From contig JBNJCW010000027.1 of assembly GCA_051744345.1 (NCBI GenBank), forward strand, positions 1-23,612: DNA of 23,612 bases, in the 5' to 3' direction. Origin of the DNA: Halolacustris sp051744345 (GTDB lineage: Bacteria > Actinomycetota > Humimicrobiia > Humimicrobiales > Humimicrobiaceae). The position numbers and the translations under genes are program-made. Below the pieces are notes generated by a model. It did no database searches, was not told the DNA's origin, and saw nothing but the letters and a program-made list of their open reading frames with translations. Position 1 is the stretch's first letter. The number at the start of each line of letters is the position of its first letter. This document shows positions 15,165 to 23,090 of this stretch, piece after piece.

Positions 15165-15225
15165 TTATTAATATAAGTAAATAGTTGTATATATTAATAT
15201 ATTTCTAATATTATTAATATAAGTA
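15165..15225. repeat. Pair of 15-bp AT-rich direct repeats
   Basis: TTATTAATATAAGTA occurs at 15165-15179 and again at 15211-15225, 46 bp apart. The inverse of its AAGTA end (TACTT) occurs near 15142. They lie 45-100 bp before the glycosyltransferase start and could be regulator sites, though low complexity may explain them. Confidence 0.5.
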
Positions 15226-15277
15226 TTAATTATGATCTGGAGTCCAGGCAGCCAGGAGTGTCAAGATATAATTGTTC

Positions 15278-15350
15278 TAGGGCAATTTCTCCGCTCTTCA
15301 GGTATCTGGAGAATGATTAAACTCCTCTTATATCCACTTTAATTGCCCTA
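15278..15350. repeat. 73-bp inverted-repeat element, possible structured RNA or tiny mobile remnant
   Basis: Perfect 10-bp ends TAGGGCAATT (15278-15287) and AATTGCCCTA (15341-15350) enclose 53 bases. Directly inside, TCTCC (15288-15292) pairs with GGAGA (15308-15312); CTCC at 15322-15325 can pair with the same GGAG. On RNA this gives a basal stem with alternative inner hairpins. The ends carry TA at each flank, as a small MITE with TA target sites would. I do not recognise a known riboswitch class. Confidence 0.45.
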
Positions 15351-15739
15351 AATATATATTAGCGGGAAGGTTTTTTCTGCCAAAAGCAAAACAACCACTG
15401 TATAAAGATTTAATTTGGTTCTCCTAAGCAACCTTCAGGGACCTCAGGTTTTTTAAGGATTGTTTGCAAATTTTATATTTAACAAATATGGCATTACCTT
15501 TATGTAATTAAATCACATATTTAAAAGCAAGGATTTCTGTTTATGCCTATGCAGGCCCAGACAAAAGTTATTTATCTCCCAATGCAAGTCAAAGCCTTGA
15601 ACAAGCTTTCCGTTACAGGGTTGGGTAGTTAAATTAATAAAACCAAACTATAAATTTTACAATAATCACCTATTGTCCCCATTTACGAAAACCGCAGGCC
15701 AAATAACTGAAAGTGCAGCCAAGATTTCAGCCCATATTA

Positions 15740-17170
15740 TCATTTAAGCTTTTGTTTAAGCTTTTCGTAGTCGGGTATTTTTTCTTTCAATTTACCAGCT
15801 TCAAGCTTCCAACCTTTTATTCTTTCCTCTGCTTTTCCAAGGTTTAGCTTTACGCTCTGCCTGCTTGTACCGCAATCCACCACCTTGGAATCTATGCATG
15901 AATCTAGGCTGATAGAGCTGTAATAATCCTTGCCAAAATATTTAGAAAACTCTTTCAGTTCTTCCAGGCTTAAATCTTCCAGGTCTTTTCTGTTTTGAAT
16001 ACAGTAACCTACTAGCCTCCCCACAGTATTATGGGAATTCCTGAAGCTTTCACCTTTTTTTACCAGGTAATCAGCTATATCTGTAGCCTGGATAAAGGTG
16101 CCTGCTGCCTTTTTGTCAACCGGCTTAAATTCAATTTTTTCCAGAAGCCTTCCAAATACTTCTACGCAGGCAAAGGTCTGGTCTACAGCAGAAAAAAGTA
16201 TACGTTTATCTTCCTGCAGGTCCCTGTTATAGGTGGACGGCAAACCTTTGAGAAGAGTTATCATCTGTGTAAGGTTTCCTGTTACTACCGCACTTTTGCC
16301 CCTTATAAGCTCCAGGAGGTCAGGATTCTTCTTCTGGGGCATGATGCTGCTGCCGGTACAGAAAGCATCGTCTATTTCCACCTGGGAGAATTGGTGGGTG
16401 GCATAGATTATAAGGTCTTCCGATATCTGGCTAAGGTGGAGCATCAGCTTGGAGCAGCAGTAAATGATATCAAGCATAAAGTCCCTGCTGGATACACTGT
16501 CCATGGAATTGGCATCTTTTTTGGAGAATTTGAGCAGCGATGCCACCAGATCCCGGTTAAGGGGATAGCCGCTGCCTGTACAGGCTGCCGCGCCCAGCGG
16601 CAGGGAATCTGCACTGTCAAAGCAGTTGAATAGTCCATCCATGTCCCTGGAAAATTTTTCAAAGTAAGACAGCAGGTAATGGGCCACCAGGACCGGCTGG
16701 GCCATCTGCATATGGGTGTAGGCTGCAATTATGCAATCCTTCTGCCTCTGGGCCAGCCCAATCATATTTTCCTGTAAATTAATAAGCTCCTCTATAAGGC
16801 TGTAAACAGCCTCTTTTGCATACATCCTTTCATCTGTTGCCACCTGGTCATTCCTGCTCCTGCCGGTATGTATCTTTTTGCCTTCTTCCCCCACAAAATC
16901 AATAAGTTTTTTTTCAACCAGGCTGTGTATATCCTCATATCCTGATAATTTCCCGGTTTCCACATAATGCTTAACTTTTTCCAGGCCTTCTGCCAGTTTT
17001 TTAAATGTATCCTGGCCTACAATGCCTATGGACTTAAGCCCTGCAAGATGCGCCATGCTGCCCATTATGTCATAGAGGTACAATTTACGGTCAATGCCGA
17101 GCGAGCTGGTAAAATCTTCTACCAGCTTATCCGTATCCTTTTGTATTCTCCCTTTCCAGATTTTATCCAT
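15740..17170 (-). CDS. argH: Argininosuccinate lyase
   Basis: Last step of arginine synthesis: splits argininosuccinate into arginine and fumarate; a cytosolic homotetramer of the fumarase/aspartase superfamily. The 476-residue protein has HTGRSRNDQVATD (101-113), the conserved YTHMQMAQP (151-159, with T152-H153) and the signature loop GSSIMPQKKNP (273-283) that carries the catalytic Ser. The usual length is about 460, so it is full length. The ATG overlaps the argG stop by eight bases, which implies coupled translation. It is the last gene of the arginine operon. Confidence 0.97.
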   Translation of the reverse strand: MDKIWKGRIQKDTDKLVEDFTSSLGIDRKLYLYDIMGSMAHLAGLKSIGIVGQDTFKKLAEGLEKVKHYVETGKLSGYEDIHSLVEKKLIDFVGEEGKKIHTGRSRNDQVATDERMYAKEAVYSLIEELINLQENMIGLAQRQKDCIIAAYTHMQMAQPVLVAHYLLSYFEKFSRDMDGLFNCFDSADSLPLGAAACTGSGYPLNRDLVASLLKFSKKDANSMDSVSSRDFMLDIIYCCSKLMLHLSQISEDLIIYATHQFSQVEIDDAFCTGSSIMPQKKNPDLLELIRGKSAVVTGNLTQMITLLKGLPSTYNRDLQEDKRILFSAVDQTFACVEVFGRLLEKIEFKPVDKKAAGTFIQATDIADYLVKKGESFRNSHNTVGRLVGYCIQNRKDLEDLSLEELKEFSKYFGKDYYSSISLDSCIDSKVVDCGTSRQSVKLNLGKAEERIKGWKLEAGKLKEKIPDYEKLKQKLK

Positions 17171-18356
17171 CTATCCTTCCCTTTTTACCCAGAAGTTCAT
17201 AAGTATATCCCCACATCTTTATAAAACTCTCTGAATGCCTGGGGTCAAACTTGTCACCCTTGTCATAGGTGGCAAGATCCATATTATAAAGTGAATGGGG
17301 TGATTTCCTTCCCACCACCGAAAAGTTTCGGTATCCAAGCTTAACCCGAATCCTTCCGGTAACATGCTTCTGGCTTTCCTCCAGGAAAGCAGAAATGCAT
17401 TTCCTCAAAGGTGTAAACCATAGGCCGTAGTAGACCATCTCTGCCAGTTTTTCCTCCTGCAGGTATTTGTAATGGCAAAGCTCCCTGTCCAGAACCAGGG
17501 CCTCAAGTTCCCTGTGGGCTTCAATCAGCACTACAGCAGCAGGTGCCTCATATATTTCCCTGGACTTGATTCCTATGAGCCTGTTCTCCACCATGTCTAT
17601 CCTTCCTACCCCAAACGCCCCTGCAATCTCTCCTATTTTTTTAATTATTCGGGATGGTTCCATCTTTTTTCCGTTAAGGGCTACAGGCACACCTTCCCTA
17701 AAATCAATCTCCATATACTCTGTATCCTCGGGCTTTTTGGTTATCTTCGTCCAGCTGTATATGTCTTCCGGAGGTTCCCTGTAAGGGTCCTCCAGGACAC
17801 CGCACTCAATGCTTCTGCCCCATATGTTTTCGTCTATGCTGTATGGGCTTTTTTTGGTAACCGTTATCCTGATATTATTTTTTTTGGCGTATTCGATAGC
17901 CTCTTCCCTGGATATGTTCCATTCCCTCTGGGGGGCAATTATTTTCAGTCCCGGGTCAAGGGACCGGATGCCAACATCAAACCTGACCTGGTCATTGCCC
18001 TTGGCAGTACAGCCGTGGGCAACCGCATCTGCGCCTTCCGACTGGGCTGCCTCTACCAGTTTTTTAGCTATAAGCGGCCTGGCAAGGGCTGTAGCCAGGG
18101 GATATTTTTTTTCATAGAAAAGGTTGGCTCCAATCGCCGGCAGGATATAGTCAGAGGTAAACTCCTTTCTAGCATCAATTATTAAAGCCTTGTCTGCTCC
18201 CACTTCCAGCGCCCGGTTATAAGCTTCCTGCAGGTCATCAGGCTGGCCTACGTCAACCAGGGCAGCTACAACCTCGACCCCGTATTTTTCCTTAAGCCAG
18301 TTTATGGAAATGGAGGTATCCAGACCACCGGAATAAGCCAATACAACCTTATTCAT
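17163..18356 (-). CDS. argG: Argininosuccinate synthase
   Basis: Joins citrulline and aspartate with ATP to argininosuccinate in the cytosol. The 397-residue protein starts with the N-type ATP pyrophosphatase loop AYSGGLDTS (7-15); further family motifs are HGCTAKGNDQVRF, IIAPQREW and YSIDENIWGRSIE. Length and start match the type 1 ArgG family. AAGGAGG lies four bases before the ATG and overlaps the end of argR, nine bases away. It sits between argR and argH, as in mycobacteria. Confidence 0.97.
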   Translation of the reverse strand: MNKVVLAYSGGLDTSISINWLKEKYGVEVVAALVDVGQPDDLQEAYNRALEVGADKALIIDARKEFTSDYILPAIGANLFYEKKYPLATALARPLIAKKLVEAAQSEGADAVAHGCTAKGNDQVRFDVGIRSLDPGLKIIAPQREWNISREEAIEYAKKNNIRITVTKKSPYSIDENIWGRSIECGVLEDPYREPPEDIYSWTKITKKPEDTEYMEIDFREGVPVALNGKKMEPSRIIKKIGEIAGAFGVGRIDMVENRLIGIKSREIYEAPAAVVLIEAHRELEALVLDRELCHYKYLQEEKLAEMVYYGLWFTPLRKCISAFLEESQKHVTGRIRVKLGYRNFSVVGRKSPHSLYNMDLATYDKGDKFDPRHSESFIKMWGYTYELLGKKGRIDG

Positions 18357-18365
18357 CTTTCCTCC

Positions 18366-18821
18366 TTAGAAATTGCTTAATAAATTTTCTATCTTCACTG
18401 CATTATCATCTGAGTCAATAATGCAGATTATGGTATCATCGCCGGCTACAGTTCCCAGTATCTCCAAAAAATTCATCCCGTCCACAATAGCTGCAACCCC
18501 CTGCGCCTCTCCGGGATAGGTTTTTAGAACCAGAATATTTTTGGCCCGGTTCACAGACAGAACGCTTTCCCTGAATTTAGCTTTTAGTTTTTCCATATTA
18601 AAAGGGTTTTCTTCCTTGTATCTTCTGCCCATGGTATAAAACTCTTCCTGCCTGTAGTTTCTGACCTTTACCAGCCTCAGATGGTTAATGTCCCTGGATA
18701 CCGTAGCCTGGGTTACCTTAAAACCCTTCCTCTGGAGTTCTTTCTGGAGCTCCTCCTGGGTAGAAATCTTCTTTTCTGCAATGATTTCCTTTATGGCTCT
18801 GTGCCTTTCTTCCCTGTTCAT
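18366..18821 (-). CDS. argR: Arginine repressor ArgR
   Basis: Hexameric arginine-responsive repressor (AhrC/ArgR). The 151-residue protein has the winged helix at residues 1-70, with recognition helix TQATVSRDI (37-45), and a C-terminal arginine-binding and oligomerisation domain with GTVAGDDT (123-130). It likely binds ARG boxes before argC, which lies outside the window; I find no clear ARG box inside it. The ATG follows GAGG at six bases and the argF stop at three. Its place in the operon means that it represses its own synthesis if argC is its target. Confidence 0.97.
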   Translation of the reverse strand: MNREERHRAIKEIIAEKKISTQEELQKELQRKGFKVTQATVSRDINHLRLVKVRNYRQEEFYTMGRRYKEENPFNMEKLKAKFRESVLSVNRAKNILVLKTYPGEAQGVAAIVDGMNFLEILGTVAGDDTIICIIDSDDNAVKIENLLSNF

Positions 18822-18824
18822 AAA

Positions 18825-19742
18825 CTACCTCGAATATATGTATGCCAATAATGCTTTTTGGGCATGCAGCCTGTTTTCGGCCTGTTGCCATACCACTGAA
18901 TGCTTCCCATCCATTATATCCGATGTTATTTCCTGGCCCCTGTGCGCAGGGAGGCAATGCATTACCTTTGCAGAATCAGAAGCGCATTCAAGCATCCTGC
19001 CGTTTACCTGAAACTTCTCCAGTTTTTTTACCTTCTCACTGCTGTCTTTATCCCCCATGCTGATCCATACATCCGTATAGATTACATCTGCACCTTCTAC
19101 AGCTTTGAAGGGATCATTTATGATTCTGAGCATGCTGCCGCTTTTTTTTGCTTCTTTTCTAAATAACTCCACCACCCATTCCGGGGGAGCATACTCCTGG
19201 GGGCATCCAACTGTTATATCCAGCCCCAGTTTGGAAAAACCGATAAGCAGGCTGTTGGCCACATTGTTGCTGTCCCCCACATAGGTAAATTTAAGGCTTT
19301 TGTTTAATAACCCCAGCTCGAATAAGGTAAACATATCTGAAAGTATCTGGCAGGGATGGTAGCTGTCTGTAAGCCCATTTATAACTGGTATGCTGCTGTT
19401 GGAGGCAAAATCTTCCACTCTCTGGTGGGCAAAGGTCCTGATTACCAGACCATCCAGGTATCTTGAGAGCACCCTGGCTGTATCTTCTACGGTCTCTCCC
19501 CGTGAAAGCTGCATATTTTTTGAATCCAGGTATATGCTGTTTCCCCCCAGCTGGTTTATACCTGCCTCGAAGGAAAGCCTGGTACGTGTGGAATGCTTGT
19601 CAAAAAGCAAGCCAATAGATTTTCCCTGCAGCAGGTCCCTGAACAGGAATTTATTTTTCTTAAGTCTGGTGGCAAGCTTTAACATGTAATCAATTGTTTC
19701 CTGTGAAACATCCTTTAATGTTAAGAAGTGTTTAGCTTTCAT
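18825..19742 (-). CDS. argF: Ornithine carbamoyltransferase
   Basis: Makes citrulline from ornithine and carbamoyl phosphate. The 305-residue protein has the carbamoyl phosphate loop STRTR (51-55), HPCQ (129-132), the ornithine loop DVWISMG (224-230) and HCLPAHRG (262-269), so it is an anabolic-type OTCase of normal length. I chose the ATG at 19742, six bases behind GAGG, rather than the GTG at 19754, which has no ribosome binding site. The start overlaps the end of argD by 11 bases. Confidence 0.96.
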   Translation of the reverse strand: MKAKHFLTLKDVSQETIDYMLKLATRLKKNKFLFRDLLQGKSIGLLFDKHSTRTRLSFEAGINQLGGNSIYLDSKNMQLSRGETVEDTARVLSRYLDGLVIRTFAHQRVEDFASNSSIPVINGLTDSYHPCQILSDMFTLFELGLLNKSLKFTYVGDSNNVANSLLIGFSKLGLDITVGCPQEYAPPEWVVELFRKEAKKSGSMLRIINDPFKAVEGADVIYTDVWISMGDKDSSEKVKKLEKFQVNGRMLECASDSAKVMHCLPAHRGQEITSDIMDGKHSVVWQQAENRLHAQKALLAYIYSR

Positions 19743-20943
19743 TTTGTGCCTCACCTATTTTTTTGTTCAGCCACTTTAATAATTTATCTATATTAGCCTT
19801 GCTTATAACCAGGGGGGGCAGAAACCTCAAAGTATAGTCTGAAACCTTGTTTATAACCAGGTAATCTTTTAAGGCGTCCTCCACCATCCCGGAAGCAACA
19901 GGTTTTTCAAATTCCACTCCCAGCATAAGACCTGTGCCCCTTACCTCTTTTATGAGGCTGTATTTCTGCTTCAGGTTAATCAGTTTCTGCTTGAAGTACG
20001 TGCCCAGTTTTTGAGCTTTTTCTTCCAGCCTGTTTCTGGCCATATAATCCAGCACGGCACATCCAGCTGCACAGGATGCAGCATTTCCACCGAATGTCGA
20101 GCCGTGTGAGCCGGGCCCGAAATATTCTGCCAGACTTTCATTGGTAACTATGGCCCCGATAGGCATACCCCCGCCCAGGCTTTTAGCCACTACCAGGATA
20201 TCCGGTACTATGCCATAGTTCATATAGGCAAACATGGCTCCTGTCCTGCCAAACCCTGTCTGTATTTCATCGGTTATAAGCAGTATGTCTTTTTTGGTGC
20301 ATATCTCGGCAAGCTGGGCTAAGAATACCTTATCTGCAGGATTTACCCCTCCTTCGCCCTGTATGGGCTCAATCAGTACCGCGCATGTGTTTTCATTTAT
20401 CTTTTTATTAACCGAATCAAGATCGTTGAGACTGGCATACCTGAAACCTTCAAGTAAAGGTTCAAACTCCTTTTGCTTCTTTGTCTGTGCTGTTGCCGAC
20501 AGCGCTCCCAGGGTCCTTCCGTGGAAAGAATTATAGAAAGAAATTATTTCATGCCTTTTTGTGCCGTATTTCTGGCTGGAGTACTTTCTGGCAAGCTTTA
20601 TGGCCCCCTCTACCGCTTCTGTGCCGCTGTTGGCAAAAAACACCTTCTGGCCAAAGCCGGTTGCCGCACACAGTTTTTTAGCCAATTCAACAGCGGGAAG
20701 GTTATAGTATATATTGGAAGGCTGTATAATCTTTTCTACCTGCGCCTTGACAGCTTTTACCACCGCCTTGTTGGAATGCCCAACATTAAGGCAGCCGTAA
20801 CCGGCAATATAATCTGTGTACCTGCTGCCTTCAGCATCCCACAAATACTGCATGCTGGCCCTTGTAAATACAACCGGCAGCCTGCTGTAGGTATGCATTG
20901 TATACTTCTGCCCGTCATTATATATTTCCATGTTCCTGTCCAT
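19732..20943 (-). CDS. argD: Acetylornithine aminotransferase
   Basis: PLP enzyme of fold type I that converts N-acetylglutamate semialdehyde to N-acetylornithine, with glutamate as amino donor. The 403-residue protein shows NSGTEAVEGAIKLAR (105-119), FHGRT (140-144), the Asp that binds the PLP ring in LLITDEIQTG (D225), the Schiff-base Lys K254 in AKSLGGGMPIGA, and the RGTGLMLG stretch. AAGGAGG stands eight bases before the ATG, which abuts the argB stop directly (TAG then ATG). It may also act in lysine synthesis, as some ArgD proteins do. Confidence 0.96.
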   Translation of the reverse strand: MDRNMEIYNDGQKYTMHTYSRLPVVFTRASMQYLWDAEGSRYTDYIAGYGCLNVGHSNKAVVKAVKAQVEKIIQPSNIYYNLPAVELAKKLCAATGFGQKVFFANSGTEAVEGAIKLARKYSSQKYGTKRHEIISFYNSFHGRTLGALSATAQTKKQKEFEPLLEGFRYASLNDLDSVNKKINENTCAVLIEPIQGEGGVNPADKVFLAQLAEICTKKDILLITDEIQTGFGRTGAMFAYMNYGIVPDILVVAKSLGGGMPIGAIVTNESLAEYFGPGSHGSTFGGNAASCAAGCAVLDYMARNRLEEKAQKLGTYFKQKLINLKQKYSLIKEVRGTGLMLGVEFEKPVASGMVEDALKDYLVINKVSDYTLRFLPPLVISKANIDKLLKWLNKKIGEAQNES

Positions 20944-21858
20944 CTAAAAGTCCTCCTTAACAATCATGGTTCCTATTCCCTTGTCCGTAAAAATCTCCGC
21001 TAAAACCGAATGCTGCTTATTGCCGTTAAGTATATGGGTCCTTCCTACCCCTCCTGCCAGGGCATCGATACAGGCAGCCACCTTGGGTATCATGCCCTTA
21101 TCTATCTCACCGGTAGAAATCATTTCCATGCACATTTTTTTGGTTATGGCAGATACCAGTTTCCTCTTGCCGTCCACCACCTTTATAATACCATCCACAT
21201 CAGTAAGGGAAATAAGTTTTTCTGCGCCCAGCGCTACCGCAATCTCTGAAGCGCATGTATCTGCATTTATATTATATACATTTCCGCTGGCATCAACTCC
21301 CAAGGTGGCAATAACCGGCATGAATCCTTTATCCAGTATACCGGATACAAATGATGAGTCTATATCCACTATCTGTCCTACATATCCAAGATCCACTTCC
21401 CTGCCTCCTTTTTTATGCTTCTTTTTTTTGCAGGTTATAAAGCTGGCATCATTTCCCGAAATACCCAGAGCAATCCTTCCGTGCCGGTTAAGGAAACTCA
21501 CTACCTTGCTGTTTATCTCCCCTACCAGGACCATTTTAACAATTTCCATTACCTTTTCATCGGTTACCCTCAGCCCATCCACAAATTTGGGTTTGATGCC
21601 CCTTTCTTCCATCAGCCTGGTTATCTGTTTTCCGCCACCATGGACAAGCACCACTTTTATTCCCACGTATTTCATTAAAACCAGGTCTTCTAAAACACTC
21701 TTAAGCCTGCTTTCATCCTCCATCATCGCTCCCCCCACCTTAACCACCACTATCCGGTTAAAGTATTCCTTTATGTAAGGCAGGGACTCCAAAAGCAGGC
21801 CCACTTTGGTGGAGTAACTGTCGGTTATGCTATTAAAATATTTTATGCCTTTTTCCAT
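20944..21858 (-). CDS. argB: N-acetylglutamate kinase, probably arginine-sensitive form
   Basis: Phosphorylates N-acetylglutamate, the usual control point when the acetyl group is recycled. The 304-residue amino acid kinase fold protein has VKVGG (39-43, K40 being the phosphate-stabilising Lys), HGGGKQI (73-79), GISGNDAS and, near the end, EIFTDKGIGTMI. About 25 extra residues before the core (SYSTKVGLLLESLPYIKEYF) match the N-terminal helix that links dimers into hexamers in arginine-inhibited kinases such as those of Thermotoga and Pseudomonas, so feedback inhibition is likely. GGGGAA precedes the ATG. It starts 8 bases after the argJ stop. Confidence 0.96.
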   Translation of the reverse strand: MEKGIKYFNSITDSYSTKVGLLLESLPYIKEYFNRIVVVKVGGAMMEDESRLKSVLEDLVLMKYVGIKVVLVHGGGKQITRLMEERGIKPKFVDGLRVTDEKVMEIVKMVLVGEINSKVVSFLNRHGRIALGISGNDASFITCKKKKHKKGGREVDLGYVGQIVDIDSSFVSGILDKGFMPVIATLGVDASGNVYNINADTCASEIAVALGAEKLISLTDVDGIIKVVDGKRKLVSAITKKMCMEMISTGEIDKGMIPKVAACIDALAGGVGRTHILNGNKQHSVLAEIFTDKGIGTMIVKEDF

Positions 21859-21866
21859 ATCTTCCC

Positions 21867-23081
21867 CTATGTAGAATACATCGAATTTATGGATACGTAA
21901 TCATGTGAAAGGTCGGATGTCCATACCCTGGCTTGGCCATTTCCCATATTAAAGCATACCTTAAAGCTTATATATTTAGCCTTCATATAACTTCTGGCTG
22001 CTTTCTGGTCATAGTCATCCGCCATACCATCCTTTACTATCCTTATATCATTTAAGTATATATCCACTTTGTCAGGGTAAAAGTCAATCCCTGAAGCCCC
22101 TACGGCAGCATTGATCCTTCCCCAGTTCAGATCCTGGCCGTATACTGCCGCCTTAAAAAGGTTTGAATTGGCTACCTTCTTGGCTATGGTTTTAGCATCA
22201 TGCTTGTCTTTAGCACCTTCAACTGCAATCTCCACCATCTTGGTAGCCCCTTCCCCGTCCTGGACAATCTTTTTGGCCAGAAACTCCAGGACATAAAACA
22301 AAGCATCTCTGAATGCCTGAAAATAACGGCTTCCCTCCTCTATCTTTATGCCGCTTTGGCCATTGGCCTGCACCACCACCATATCATTGGTGCTCTGGCA
22401 GCCGTCTACAGTAATAGCATTAAAACTGTCCTCTGTGCTTCTGGCCAGCAAGCTGTCCAGAAGCCCTTTGCCGATATCAGCATTGGTAGCTATAAAGGCC
22501 AGCATGGTAGCCATATTTGGCTCAATCATTCCCGAACCCTTGGCAATACCTCCGATTATGATTTCTCTCTCTCCTGCCCCTATTTTTACTGCTATCTCCT
22601 TTTTTATTTTATCGGTAGTAAGGATAGCCTCTGCCGCTGCATGGCCTCCGTCCGGACTGAGCTTTTTGCTGGATTTTGTAATACCTTTTTCAATCATATC
22701 CATGGGAAGCTGCCTGCCTATGATCCCAGTAGATGTTGCCATAACACATTCCGCAGGTATACCCAGATTAGCAGAAGCAATATCCAGTGTCTTCAAACAG
22801 TTCTCATAACCCTGTCTGCCTGTACAGGCATTGGCAATACCCGCATTTACCACCACCGCCTTAATATTCCTGGTCCTGGCCAGCTGCTCCCTGCATACAG
22901 TAACCGGAGCCGCCGCAAAACTGTTGGTGGTAAATACAGCACTGGTAACTGTATCCCTGAGAGTGTATATGATGCAAATATCATCCCTTTTGCTGCGTTT
23001 TTTTAGCCCACAGTGGCTGCTGCCCGCTAGAAATTCAGGTACATCTGTAATAGTTCCTTTTTCTATCAGCTCAAATTCCAT
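21867..23081 (-). CDS. argJ: Glutamate N-acetyltransferase / amino-acid acetyltransferase ArgJ
   Basis: Transfers the acetyl group from N-acetylornithine to glutamate, closing the acetyl cycle; some ArgJ proteins also use acetyl-CoA. The 404-residue precursor cleaves itself between A191 and T192 (NMATMLAF), and T192 becomes the nucleophile of the beta chain. Other family motifs are NAGIANACTG (79-88), ATSTGIIG (115-122), KGSGMI, DGCQSTND and YGQDLNWGRI. Length is normal. AGGGGAG lies four bases before the ATG; the argC stop is nine bases upstream. No separate argA-like or argE-like gene is present in this window. Confidence 0.97.
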   Translation of the reverse strand: MEFELIEKGTITDVPEFLAGSSHCGLKKRSKRDDICIIYTLRDTVTSAVFTTNSFAAAPVTVCREQLARTRNIKAVVVNAGIANACTGRQGYENCLKTLDIASANLGIPAECVMATSTGIIGRQLPMDMIEKGITKSSKKLSPDGGHAAAEAILTTDKIKKEIAVKIGAGEREIIIGGIAKGSGMIEPNMATMLAFIATNADIGKGLLDSLLARSTEDSFNAITVDGCQSTNDMVVVQANGQSGIKIEEGSRYFQAFRDALFYVLEFLAKKIVQDGEGATKMVEIAVEGAKDKHDAKTIAKKVANSNLFKAAVYGQDLNWGRINAAVGASGIDFYPDKVDIYLNDIRIVKDGMADDYDQKAARSYMKAKYISFKVCFNMGNGQARVWTSDLSHDYVSINSMYST

Positions 23082-23090
23082 GATTCTCCC

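Larger units (their letters stand above)
15123..15739. other. 617-bp non-coding region between the glycosyltransferase gene and argH
   Basis: No gene is supported here. The left third (15123-15235) is extremely AT-rich and holds a 15-bp direct repeat; 15278-15350 is an inverted-repeat element. A 28-codon plus-strand frame starting at 15543 has a possible AAGGA site but no recognisable product. Behind argH on the minus strand I see only a weak AT hairpin (ACAATA/TATTGT near 15670), so no firm terminator. The promoter of the glycosyltransferase must lie here; TTGTTT, 16 bp, TATAAA ends three bases before its ATG and would give an almost leaderless RNA. Confidence 0.6.

Noticed and set aside
15430..15454. 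Plus-strand AACCT/AGGTT hairpin followed by T's, terminator-like
   Set aside because: Only five pairs with an 11-base loop and no plus-strand gene upstream.
15543..15629. 28-codon plus-strand frame with a possible AAGGA site
   Set aside because: Too short, no family features, no promoter; probably chance.
20966..21778. Long open frame of about 270 codons on the plus strand over argB
   Set aside because: Antisense shadow of a clear ArgB; Ser/Pro/Thr-rich low-complexity translation without domains. The same holds for long plus-strand frames over argJ, argG, argH and the glycosyltransferase gene.
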